A DNA stretch of 64,000 bases, from NCBI GenBank assembly GCA_020633235.1, contig JACKEA010000004.1:682001-746000 (forward strand), in the 5' to 3' direction. How positions within the stretch are numbered: position 1 is the first letter of the stretch; every line of letters begins with the position of its first letter. The DNA is from Polyangiaceae bacterium (GTDB lineage Bacteria > Myxococcota_A > Polyangia > Polyangiales > Polyangiaceae). Shown here one piece after another: positions 41,841 through 50,060 of the stretch. The notes under the pieces were generated by a model. That model saw nothing but the letters and a program-made list of their open reading frames with translations, had not been told where the DNA came from and did no database searches. A program made the position numbers and the translations under genes.

Positions 41841-43517
41841 TCAATCCCGCGCGCCGAAGGGCATCAGCACGCCGAGGCCGGGATCGGTTCGGCGCATGGA
41901 GAAAAGCTCGCGGGCGCCGTTGAGCGCAGTGAGCGCCCAGGTGTTGAGCTTCAGGGTGTCGGCTGCGCCGAGGGCAGCGGCAAGAGCGCGCACGTCCGCG
42001 GCGGCGCCGGGAGTCACGCGCACTTCACGATAGCGAACGGTGCCGTCGGCGTCGGCGGAGCCGAACAGCGCGATGGCGTTGTCGTGTGCGAGGTACAGCG
42101 TTGGCTGGGCGAGCAGCTGCTCGAGGCCGGGGGGCAGCAGCGCGGCAACGCTGTGGGCCGCTCGCAGGGCGGCAGCGCAGGTGTAGCTGCAGGGAAAGAA
42201 CGGAACCAGCTTGAGCCAGGTGTCGTTCAGCTCCCAGGGCCAAGGTCCGGGAGTGCGGGTGCGGGCCGCGGCGGCGTGGCGATTGTACGTGTTGTCGCCG
42301 CGCTCCCGCTGGCGGCAGAACGCGGCGACGCAGCAGCGCGGGTAACCGAGGAGCTCGCCCATTTCCGCGCATGACGCGCTGGGATCCGCGTGCAGCTCGG
42401 CAGCGCGGTGGGCGAGCTCGGGCTCGCGGCTGGCGAACAGCTCGAAGCGCCTTTCGCTTCCGGCGCGCCACACGTCGTGCGCGCCCACGTCGAAGCCGCG
42501 CTCACGGATCTCCACGTGGGCGCCCGCAAGCCAGCCCTTGGCGCTGTCGAGCTCCGTTTCGGAAACCGTGAGCAACACCACGGGCTTGTGTCCCGCGCGG
42601 AAGGCAAGCACCTCGAAGGGCTCTCGGGGAACGGTGGCCGAGAGCTCTCCCGCGGCGGGCGCCTCCGGCAGCTCTCCCGCGAGACCCACGGCCGCGAGCT
42701 CCGCGTCCGGCGCGGCGCGGGCCGCGGCGACGCGAAACGAGCGCGTGGGGGGCGGCAGCGCGATGGACGCGAGATCGGCGGCAATGGCGCGAGCGACGCT
42801 GACGTCGTCCCCGGTCACGGGACCCCGTCCGAGCAACATCGCGAGGTCGCGCTCCGCGGGCGGGGCGACGCGCAGCACTCGTGGCGGCGGCCGCGGTGCA
42901 TCCGGCTCGAACACGACGTGCGTCTCTTCGTGCGGCCGCCAGCTGGCCCGCGCGACGATCGTCGGCCCCGCGAGCACGGCGTCGAAGGACTGGCCGGCGC
43001 AGCTGGCGGAAAGCGTGATCGCCACGGGGCCTTCGAGCTCGAGCACCGCTTCACCGTCGCTCTCGAGCGTCGCGTCCCTGAGCAGGGCCGTCGGAAATAC
43101 GCGCCGCACCCAGGCCAGCGCCTGCCACAGCACCTGATCGAGATCGCCCTCGGCGGCGTCGGGCAAGCCGCGCACGGTGATCGCGGCGCGCTCGAAACGG
43201 TCCCCGAGCTTGGCCAGCCAACGCTCCGCGGGCAGCGAGACCCAACCGTGGGCGAGGAGCACGTGACCCGCGCGCTCCGGTGGCGTGAACAGGGGAGGCG
43301 TGACCAACCCGCGGCGCTCGTGCTGCGCGAGCAAGTCGGCCACGCGAGACGCCGCCCGCGGCTCGCAGTCCGCCGCCACCAAGGCGGTGGGGTGCCCCGC
43401 GAGGGCGGCTTCGAGGCTTCCCTCCCAGTCCACGGCGCGATGCTCGGAGCTCTGGGCGAGCACGGCGCGCCACGCGCGCGCTCGCTCGCCGCTGCCGACC
43501 ACGATCACGTCCGTCAC
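41841..43517 (-). CDS. Gfo/Idh-like domain fused to a GYPRCC (DUF483-like) domain
   Basis: A 558-residue protein from the GTG at 43517. It opens with VTDVIVVGSGERARAWRAVL, a Rossmann nucleotide-binding start very like LLAGSGRRAQLFARELA in the last domain of the 1423-residue protein. Residues to about 300 follow the layout of Gfo/Idh/MocA proteins, but the EKP catalytic motif is not visible. The C-terminal half contains MGELLGYPRCCVAAF (Cys pair 395-396) and FFPCSYTCAAAL with more cysteines, parallel to the protein at 21879. The fusion links GYPRCC proteins to the radical SAM fusion protein encoded 1 kb away on the other strand. Function unknown. Confidence 0.75.
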   Translation of the reverse strand: MTDVIVVGSGERARAWRAVLAQSSEHRAVDWEGSLEAALAGHPTALVAADCEPRAASRVADLLAQHERRGLVTPPLFTPPERAGHVLLAHGWVSLPAERWLAKLGDRFERAAITVRGLPDAAEGDLDQVLWQALAWVRRVFPTALLRDATLESDGEAVLELEGPVAITLSASCAGQSFDAVLAGPTIVARASWRPHEETHVVFEPDAPRPPPRVLRVAPPAERDLAMLLGRGPVTGDDVSVARAIAADLASIALPPPTRSFRVAAARAAPDAELAAVGLAGELPEAPAAGELSATVPREPFEVLAFRAGHKPVVLLTVSETELDSAKGWLAGAHVEIRERGFDVGAHDVWRAGSERRFELFASREPELAHRAAELHADPSASCAEMGELLGYPRCCVAAFCRQRERGDNTYNRHAAAARTRTPGPWPWELNDTWLKLVPFFPCSYTCAAALRAAHSVAALLPPGLEQLLAQPTLYLAHDNAIALFGSADADGTVRYREVRVTPGAAADVRALAAALGAADTLKLNTWALTALNGARELFSMRRTDPGLGVLMPFGARD

Positions 43518-43629
43518 TGCCGACGAGTATACCGGCGCTGGGAGCGTCTCGGTGTTTCCGCGGCGCACCAACAAACAAGGACAGCGTGGCGGCGGCGTGA
43601 CGATTGTCGAGCTGGGGTATACTTGCGCC

Positions 43630-44058
43630 ATGGGCACTGCGGATGCTTCCTCGACTGTCGGGCGGGACGCCGTCGTGGTGCGTCTGCGCGGCTTCTTCGA
43701 GAGCTGGCAACCCGAGTTCGCGGCGGTCTACCTGTTTGGAAGCGAGGCGCGGGGAGAAGCGCGGCCGGACAGCGACGTCGATATCGCCGTGATCCGCAAG
43801 GAGCGGGCCCAACACCCGTCAGAGCGCCTTCACGCCGACTTGGCGGGTGCGCTCGAGCGCGTGATCGACCGGCCCGTCGAAGTCATCGACTTGGAAGGCG
43901 CCCCCGTCGACCTGGTTCACCGCATTCTCACCGACGCCATCCTGATCCACGAAACGGATCGGTCCAAGCGCATCGCGGTGGAGACCCGCCGGCGCGCGGA
44001 GTACTTCGACATGAAGCCGATCTTGGCAGCCTATCGCCATTTACCGAGCGCCGAATGA
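43630..44058 (+). CDS. mntA: MNT-type nucleotidyltransferase antitoxin
   Basis: A 142-residue protein with the minimal nucleotidyltransferase motif LFGSEARGEARPDSDVDIAV (GS, then DXD). In HEPN/MNT pairs the MntA protein neutralises HepT by adding AMP to it. The next gene encodes the HEPN partner, with a four-base overlap (ATGA). A start at the ATG at 43630 fits the family length. Confidence 0.85.
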   Translation: MGTADASSTVGRDAVVVRLRGFFESWQPEFAAVYLFGSEARGEARPDSDVDIAVIRKERAQHPSERLHADLAGALERVIDRPVEVIDLEGAPVDLVHRILTDAILIHETDRSKRIAVETRRRAEYFDMKPILAAYRHLPSAE

Positions 44059-44462
44059 CGGACGCGGAGCTGGTCGCCAAGAAGCTGGCGCTGATCGAGA
44101 CCTACGTGGCCGAGCTCGAGCGCATGGCGAAGCCCGAGCTGATCGCTTCCGACGTGCGGGAGCGGCGCTTCGTGGAACACACGCTGCAGATCGCGATCCA
44201 GGCGGCGCTCGATGTCGCGTCGCACGTCGTGTCCGATGAACGTCTGGGCGAGCCGCGCACCAATCAGGCGCTGTTCGACCTGCTCGCGCAGGCCGGATGG
44301 CTGCCGCCGGAGCTCGCCGTAGCGATGCGCCGCGCGGTCGGGTTCCGCAACGTGGTCGTTCACGGCTACTCGGCGGTCGACGTGGACATCGTTCGCGACG
44401 TCCTGGAGCACCACATGCCGGATCTCCTTGCGTTCGTGTCCGCCATTCGCGCCGGGCTTTAG
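44055..44462 (+). CDS. hepT: HEPN-domain toxin
   Basis: A 135-residue helical protein with the RX4-6H ribonuclease motif (RNVVVHGY, near residue 100). HepT-type toxins cut RNA unless modified by MntA. It overlaps mntA by four bases. Its stop is nine bases from the start of the large radical SAM gene on the same strand, so readthrough into that gene is possible. Confidence 0.85.
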   Translation: MTDAELVAKKLALIETYVAELERMAKPELIASDVRERRFVEHTLQIAIQAALDVASHVVSDERLGEPRTNQALFDLLAQAGWLPPELAVAMRRAVGFRNVVVHGYSAVDVDIVRDVLEHHMPDLLAFVSAIRAGL

Positions 44463-44471
44463 GGTGGGTGA

Positions 44472-47400
44472 GTGTCTCCGACGCTGGCCATCCTGAGCGT
44501 GCACAGCCACGGGGATCGCTCCTTTCTCGACGACCGGGAGCTGGCGCTGGTGTCCGGCGAGCTGCGGGAGGCGGGGATCGACAACGATCTCGTCGTGGCC
44601 GTGATCGAGCAGGACGTCCTGGGGTTGGTCGACGCGCTCCGTGGCTACGACGTGATCGTGTACGAGCGCGTGTGGAGCGTGGAGCTCCTGGCAGAGCTGC
44701 GCTCGCGGCTCCCCGACAAGATCTTCGTCAGCTGCGAGGGGGAACATCGCATCGAAGACCCGCCGGCGGACTACGTGTGCCGCGGGGATCTTGCTGCGGC
44801 GCTGACGGCGCTCGCGATGAAGCTGCGGGGAACCGGGGAGCTCTTGCCGGGCACGCGGGTGCGCGAGGGCGAGGGCTGGCGCGGCGTGCCCGGGATGCCG
44901 CCGGCCCCGCGCCCGCGACCGTTTCGCCCGAACCTCAATCCGCGCATCGTGTCGCCGTTGCCAGCGCTTCGAACCTTTGCGGTGCACGGTAACTCCGGCT
45001 GTCCGTACCAGGCGGACGCGCGCGAAAGTCCCTTGTACGCCGGCGTGCAGCTGCCGGCGGGCATGGGTCGCGGCTGCGCCTTCTGCACCACTGGCAATCG
45101 CTACGAGGGCAAGCCCACGAAGGAAACGCTCGACAGTGTGCTCGAGCAGATCCGCGTGCTCGTGCCGCACATCGAGCATCTCGTGCTCAAGGATCAGAAT
45201 CCCTTTGGCTACCTCGAGCAGCTGATGAGCGCGTGCGCGGCGGAGGGCATCCCGCCGTTCTCGCTGTTGCTCGAGACGCGGGCGGATTGGTTCTTGCGGG
45301 CGCGGGAGCGGCTGGAGCGGGCGCTCGAGATCGCTCAGCGGGCGGGCTATCGCATCGCGCCCTACCTGGTGGGCATCGAGAATTTCTCGCAGCCTGAGCT
45401 CGATCGCATGAACAAGGGCACCACGGTGGACGATAACTTCGCCTTCCTGGAGCTTTTGTGGGAGCTCGCGGAGCGGCACCCGGCGTTGGATCTGTCGCTG
45501 TCTGCCTTCGGTTTCGTGCTGTGGACGCCGTGGACCACACCGGAAGATCTGCGCCGGAACCTGGAGGGCATCGTCCGCTCGCGCCTCGGCGAGCTGCGCG
45601 GGCACCTGCTCCGCTCGCGAGCGCGGCTGTATCCGGACACGGCGCTCTACTACCTCGCACAGCGCGACGGCCTCCTGTGCGAGAGTTGGGAACAGGCGAG
45701 CGACGATCCCTCCGCGCGCTACGGATACTTCCCGGGGACGCCGTGGCGCTTTCAGCATCCGGAGACGGCGCGCCTGTGGCGAAAGTGCCTGGAAGCGTCC
45801 GAGGGACGCGACGAAGTGCAGGTGCTCGAGAGCGTGCTCTCGGGAACCGCCGTGCAAGAAGCGAGCGGCGCCACCGTGGAGGTGCGGCTCGCGCCTGGCT
45901 GCGAGCTCGATTGCCCGCTGTGCGACAGCCCTGCGTCGTCTCTCGCGGAGCTTTCGAAGGGAGGCCGCACGGCGGTGCTGCGCATCGGCACCGCTTCGCC
46001 GAGCGTGATCGCCGAGGCCGTGCGGGCTGCGCGGGCCGCGGGCTTCGCGGAGATCGTGGTCGCGAGCCACGCGCTGTTCGGTGAAGCCGAGCTCGCGGCG
46101 CTCCGGGAGCTCGGAGTGGATCGCTTGCGGGCGATGCTGCTGTCCCACGTGCCGCGCATCCACGACGCCCTGGCCAAACGCCAAGATGCGTTGGTTTCAT
46201 CGCTGGTTTGTCTGCGCGCCGCGGAAGCTCTGGGGTTCGGCCTCGAGCTCGAGGTGCCGCTCCTGCTACCGAAGCTGCAGCGCCTGGTGCCGCTGCTCAC
46301 GTTGGCGACCCGGGCCGTGGAGCGCGTGGAGTCGCTGCGCGTGTTCGTGCCAGAGACGGAGCGGGCGCGGCCGATCGCGCGCGCGCTCCCGGACGTCGCG
46401 GCGGAGCTGCCGGAGCTCCTCCGGCGCTGCCGTGCCCTCGGCATTCGGACGCCCATCGTGCCAGCCGACGGCATTCCGATGTGCGCGCTACCTGCGGAGC
46501 TGTGCGACGTGTTTCGCTTCGACCCGCGGCGCGACGTCCGCGTGGGACCCGGACGCACGCGGCCCTGTGACGACTGCGCCGTGGCGCGGCACTGCATCGG
46601 GGTGCGCGCCGGAGAGCGCCGGCTCGGCGCCTTCCGCACGACGCCCTTCGCCGAAGCTCCGAGTCGAAAGTGGACCGAAGAGGAGCGGCGCGCTGCGTCC
46701 TTGGCCGAGCTCGTCGTGCTGCGCCCCACCGTGAACTGCAACCAGGACTGCAGGTTCTGCAGCGCCAACGAGACGAGTCAGAACGTGTGGACGGACGGCG
46801 ACGAGCTGCTGCGCGCGGTGGCCCGGGCGGCGCGCCGCGGCGTGACGCACCTGTCCTTCAGCGGCGGAGAGCCGACCCTTTCGCCGGATCTGCCGGAGGC
46901 CATCTCCGCCGCCCGCCGACTGGGCATCGCCAAGGTGGAGCTGGTGACCAACGGCGTGCTGCTGGATCGCGAGCACAAGGTGCAGCGGCTGGCGGAGGCG
47001 GGGCTCACCAACGCCTTCGTGTCGCTGCACGCCCACGACGAATCCGTGTCGCAGCGCATCACCCGTAAGCAGGGGGATTTCGAACGCACCGTGCGCGCCA
47101 TCTCGCTGCTTTTGGGCGCGGGAGTGCGGACGTCCATCAACCACGTGATCTGTGCGGACAACTACCGCTACCTCGAGCCGTTCGTTCGCTTCGTGTCCGA
47201 ACGCTTCGGTCCGAAGCTGTTCATCTCCTTCGCCTTCGTCACGCCGCAGTACCGTGCTCTCGGCGAGCTGAGCCTGATGCCGCGCATCAGCGAGGTGATG
47301 CCGGAGCTGCGGCGCGCCCTGCACCGCGCCGTGGAGCTGGGGCAGCCGTTCACGGTGGGCTCGCGGCAGGGGATCCCACCCTGCTTCTTGGGCGAGTTTC

Positions 47401-48743
47401 GCGCCTGGAGCGACATCCTGTACGTGGAGAACGCCGCCCGGGGAGAAGATGCGACGCAGAAGACCCGCGCGCCCGTGTGTGAGCGCTGCCGGTTCTCGCC
47501 CGTGTGCACCGGCTTGTGGAAGCCCTACGTCGCCCGCTACGGAAGTGACGAGCTCGTGCCGGCGGCCGGGCCGGTGATCGACGCCGCGGAGAAGCGCCGT
47601 TTCGTCGAGCGCTACGCGCGGACGACCTTTGGCGTCCCGGCCAGCTTCGAGGACGTGCTCGACGGTTGGCGCGAGCCGGAGCTCGAAGCAGAAGGGCGCG
47701 CGCGCCTCGCCTCACCCGCCGTCGAGGTCGCGCCGGAGCCCGTGGTCACGTCCGGGGCGTGGCGGCCGCTGAGAGTACTGCTCGCGGGGTCCGGACGGCG
47801 CGCGCAGCTCTTCGCTCGCGAGCTCGCGGCGGCTCCGGACCTGGTGCTCGACGCGGTGGCGTCCCCGCGGGGTCCGGCGCGCAGCGCGTTTGGCAACGTG
47901 CCGAGCTATCGGGACGTCGCGGCGGCCATCGACGCCGCGCGTCCGGACGCGCTGATCATCGCGGCGGCCACGCACGCGCATGCGGAGCTCGCGCTCCTCG
48001 CGTGCCAGCACCGGATCCCGTGCCTCGTGGAAAAGCCGCTGGCGGACACCGAGGCCGCTGCGGACGCCATCGCCGCCGCGGCCCGCGCGTCGGGCACCGT
48101 CGTGTTCCCCGTCCACCCGCTGGTCTTCGCGCCGGCCCTCCGCGACGTGCTCTCCGCACCCGGCGCGCTGTCCGTCGTACGGCGCATCACGGCACAGAGC
48201 CCCGAGGCGCTTCCGTCCTGGGATCGGCGTGCCGTCTTCGAGGTGCTCGTCCATCTGCTCTCCCTCGTGCGTTACGGCTCCCCCGATCTCGCCTTCCGCA
48301 CGGTGCAGTTTGCCGGCGATGCGCGTCCCGAGCGTCTGCGCGTCGCGCTCGAGTCTGCCCGCGGCCCGGCGGAGATCACGCTCTTGTGCGGCGAGCCGTC
48401 GGACGAGCTCGAGGTGCGCCGCGGCCCGCACGTCTGGCACCGTCGCGGCGGCGCGGTCACCCTGAACGGCACGCGCGTCGAGCCGCGTCACAGTGAAACC
48501 GCGGCCCTGCTCGTCGCCTTTGCCGCCGCGTCGCGCGGCACCGTCGCGCCCGTCGATGTCGCGTCGCGCGGCACCGTCGCGCCCGTCGATGTCGCGTCGC
48601 GCGGCGACGTCGCGCCCGTCGATGTGAACGACGGCGTCGCGGTCGTCCATCTCGCCCACGCGGTACTTCGCGGCGCGGAGGCTGCCGGCGCGCCGTTCCG
48701 GCGCCCCGGCAGCCCGAAGCACGCGCGCACGCCCGGGCTGTAA
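44472..48743 (+). CDS. Triple radical SAM / Gfo-Idh-MocA fusion protein
   Basis: A 1423-residue protein. Residues 1-130 are Rossmann-like. Radical SAM domain 1 has C177-X24-C202-X2-C205 (GCPY ... GCAFC). Domain 2 has C477-X3-C481-X2-C484 (CELDCPLC), seems to lack GGEP, and ends with GIPMC and CDDCAVARHC. Domain 3 has C756-X3-C760-X2-C763 (CNQDCRFC), SGGEPTLSPDL and LVTNGVLLD, then GIPPC and C1003-X2-C-X5-C (CERCRFSPVC) before ARYGSDELVP. From about residue 1098 it is Gfo/Idh/MocA-like (VLLAGSGRRAQLF, then VEKPLADTEAAADAI with the EKP motif). The C-terminus has three 11-residue repeats. The two-domain protein at 11125 equals its first two parts without the tail. GTG start at 44472. Substrate unknown; the fusion suggests a radical step and a redox or sugar-type step on one substrate. 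Confidence 0.85.
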   Translation: MSPTLAILSVHSHGDRSFLDDRELALVSGELREAGIDNDLVVAVIEQDVLGLVDALRGYDVIVYERVWSVELLAELRSRLPDKIFVSCEGEHRIEDPPADYVCRGDLAAALTALAMKLRGTGELLPGTRVREGEGWRGVPGMPPAPRPRPFRPNLNPRIVSPLPALRTFAVHGNSGCPYQADARESPLYAGVQLPAGMGRGCAFCTTGNRYEGKPTKETLDSVLEQIRVLVPHIEHLVLKDQNPFGYLEQLMSACAAEGIPPFSLLLETRADWFLRARERLERALEIAQRAGYRIAPYLVGIENFSQPELDRMNKGTTVDDNFAFLELLWELAERHPALDLSLSAFGFVLWTPWTTPEDLRRNLEGIVRSRLGELRGHLLRSRARLYPDTALYYLAQRDGLLCESWEQASDDPSARYGYFPGTPWRFQHPETARLWRKCLEASEGRDEVQVLESVLSGTAVQEASGATVEVRLAPGCELDCPLCDSPASSLAELSKGGRTAVLRIGTASPSVIAEAVRAARAAGFAEIVVASHALFGEAELAALRELGVDRLRAMLLSHVPRIHDALAKRQDALVSSLVCLRAAEALGFGLELEVPLLLPKLQRLVPLLTLATRAVERVESLRVFVPETERARPIARALPDVAAELPELLRRCRALGIRTPIVPADGIPMCALPAELCDVFRFDPRRDVRVGPGRTRPCDDCAVARHCIGVRAGERRLGAFRTTPFAEAPSRKWTEEERRAASLAELVVLRPTVNCNQDCRFCSANETSQNVWTDGDELLRAVARAARRGVTHLSFSGGEPTLSPDLPEAISAARRLGIAKVELVTNGVLLDREHKVQRLAEAGLTNAFVSLHAHDESVSQRITRKQGDFERTVRAISLLLGAGVRTSINHVICADNYRYLEPFVRFVSERFGPKLFISFAFVTPQYRALGELSLMPRISEVMPELRRALHRAVELGQPFTVGSRQGIPPCFLGEFRAWSDILYVENAARGEDATQKTRAPVCERCRFSPVCTGLWKPYVARYGSDELVPAAGPVIDAAEKRRFVERYARTTFGVPASFEDVLDGWREPELEAEGRARLASPAVEVAPEPVVTSGAWRPLRVLLAGSGRRAQLFARELAAAPDLVLDAVASPRGPARSAFGNVPSYRDVAAAIDAARPDALIIAAATHAHAELALLACQHRIPCLVEKPLADTEAAADAIAAAARASGTVVFPVHPLVFAPALRDVLSAPGALSVVRRITAQSPEALPSWDRRAVFEVLVHLLSLVRYGSPDLAFRTVQFAGDARPERLRVALESARGPAEITLLCGEPSDELEVRRGPHVWHRRGGAVTLNGTRVEPRHSETAALLVAFAAASRGTVAPVDVASRGTVAPVDVASRGDVAPVDVNDGVAVVHLAHAVLRGAEAAGAPFRRPGSPKHARTPGL
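48528..48626 (+). repeat. Three in-frame 33-bp tandem repeats
   Basis: The units at 48528-48560, 48561-48593 and 48594-48626 are nearly identical and encode ASRGTVAPVDV (the last with D for T). They lie near the C-terminus of the radical SAM fusion protein. Gain or loss of a unit would keep the frame. Confidence 0.9.
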
Positions 48744-48745
48744 CT

Positions 48746-48961
48746 TCAGCTCTTCGGCTCGTCGCTCAGCTTCCCGAGCCGCTGCGACACCACGTCCAGC
48801 GCTGTCGCGGTCGCTTCGAGCGACGCCGCGCCGGCCTCCACGGACATGCGCGCGACGCCCAGGCCGTAGCGGGCCCAAGCCGCGCCCACGCGGGAGAGGG
48901 CGGAAACCAGGTCGTCGTAGTCCTTCTTGTCGGTCACGGGGCGAGTCTCGATGTCGGTCAT
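48746..48961 (-). CDS. Small helical protein, unknown
   Basis: A 71-residue protein starting ATG at 48961, with no signal peptide. Most of it could form one long helix (LVSALSRVGAAWARYGLGVA). It is convergent with the large radical SAM gene, two bases from its stop. It has the feel of a coiled-coil or phasin-like small protein. Phasin-like proteins go with PHA granules, but no PHA gene is nearby, so this is weak. Confidence 0.55.
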   Translation of the reverse strand: MTDIETRPVTDKKDYDDLVSALSRVGAAWARYGLGVARMSVEAGAASLEATATALDVVSQRLGKLSDEPKS

Positions 48962-49036
48962 TGGATGGTCCTCGGCTGTGCCACCAGCGGTGGCGGGTTG
49001 AGAGGTTCACGTCACGCGGCCGCTCGCCGCGCAGAA

Positions 49037-49498
49037 TCAACGTTTGGGCAAACAGTCCGCGCACACGAAGCGCGCGGGACCGGGTCGACTTTGAACGGCG
49101 AGGGAGGCGTCCTCGCCGGCGGGCAGCTCCGCGTCACACCGCGCGCAGTGGCCGTCTACGGCCATCACCACGGGTTGGTACGCCACCACGTCTGCCAGCA
49201 CCTCCGAGCGCTGCACGCGCTCTTTGATGCGACCACGTTCGTCGTGCATCGTCTGCGCAACGCGGTTGAGGCGGTCTTCCACCTTCTCGGACGCACGGTC
49301 GGCGATGTTCACCGCGTCTTCCAGGATGGTGCGGACCAGGTTCGAGACCGGCACCCGCAGCGCCCCGGCCAAGGCCTTGAGCTCCTGCTCCAGCACGGCG
49401 GGCACCCGCGTGTGGAGCACCCGTTCCTTCTTTTGCTCGGCGGTGGGGGTCTCTTCGGAGTCGGGCGGTTCGGATGAGTGAGTCACGACGTGACACAT
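49037..49498 (-). CDS. Ribbon-helix-helix-like regulator with zinc ribbon
   Basis: About 153 residues from the ATG at 49498; a TTG at 49525 is an alternative start. RVLHTRVPAVLEQELKALAG, then VPVSNLVRTILEDAV, fits a ribbon-helix-helix type DNA-binding segment. A helical part follows, then a C-terminal zinc ribbon (CARCDAEL ... FVCADC). The region over its start holds several GTGAYAC sites, including a perfect inverted repeat, so self-regulation is likely. Targets other than itself are unknown. Confidence 0.7.
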   Translation of the reverse strand: MCHVVTHSSEPPDSEETPTAEQKKERVLHTRVPAVLEQELKALAGALRVPVSNLVRTILEDAVNIADRASEKVEDRLNRVAQTMHDERGRIKERVQRSEVLADVVAYQPVVMAVDGHCARCDAELPAGEDASLAVQSRPGPARFVCADCLPKR

Positions 49499-49550
49499 TG
49501 TGATGCGGGCATGTGTCACAGTCAATGAGCTGCGTGATACAAAGTGATAC
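49490..49550. promoter_or_regulatory. Operator cluster of GTGAYAC sites
   Basis: GTGACACAT at 49490-49498 and ATGTGTCAC at 49511-49519 form a perfect 9-bp inverted repeat with a 12-base spacer. GTGATAC occurs twice more as direct repeats at 49534-49540 and 49544-49550, ten bases apart. The cluster covers the start codon and the upstream region of the ribbon-helix-helix-like gene. Confidence 0.7.
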
Positions 49551-49570
49551 TTCTTATCAACCAGTTGGAA

Positions 49571-50032
49571 TCACTCGTCTTCTTCCTCAGAGCTGCGCAA
49601 GTCGAAGAACTCGAGCTGCTCGCCCTCCGGCGGGGTGCCCACGGGCAGGCCCTCTGCCAGGGCCTTCAGGATGTCCATGGGCGCCACGATGCCCGCGATG
49701 GTCGCGTCTTCGTTCACCACCAACGCCCGGTGGACGTCCTCCGCCACCATCAGACGCACGGCCACAATGGCGGGATCGTCCACACGCACCGCGTACACCA
49801 CCCGCGTCGTTCGCTCCGCCACCGAGCCCCCGCTCCCGCTACCCAGCAAATCCGAAAGCGATACCACGCCCAGGATGCGGCCCTTGTCGCCCAGCACGGG
49901 CGCGCCGTGAATGCGATGACGCACCAAGATGTGCGCTGCTTCGTCCACGGCCATGCTCCCCTTGAGGAACACCACCGCTTCCGTCATCACCTCTCGAACG
50001 CGCACCACGCGCACCATCCCCAGCTTGCTCAT
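49571..50032 (-). CDS. Two-CBS-domain protein
   Basis: A 153-residue protein made of two CBS domains (VREVMTEAVVFLKGSMAVDE; HGAPVLGDKGRILGVVSLSD; then HRALVVNEDATIAGIVAPMD) and an acidic tail (SSEEEDE). CBS pairs bind adenine nucleotides and act as energy or ligand sensors. The ATG at 50032 was chosen because it begins the first CBS domain closely; the frame is open six codons further. It lies upstream of the ribbon-helix-helix-like gene on the same strand but is separated by that gene's operator region. Confidence 0.85.
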   Translation of the reverse strand: MSKLGMVRVVRVREVMTEAVVFLKGSMAVDEAAHILVRHRIHGAPVLGDKGRILGVVSLSDLLGSGSGGSVAERTTRVVYAVRVDDPAIVAVRLMVAEDVHRALVVNEDATIAGIVAPMDILKALAEGLPVGTPPEGEQLEFFDLRSSEEEDE

Positions 50033-50060
50033 GGCTTCAAACCTGGCCAAGCAGTGTCTG

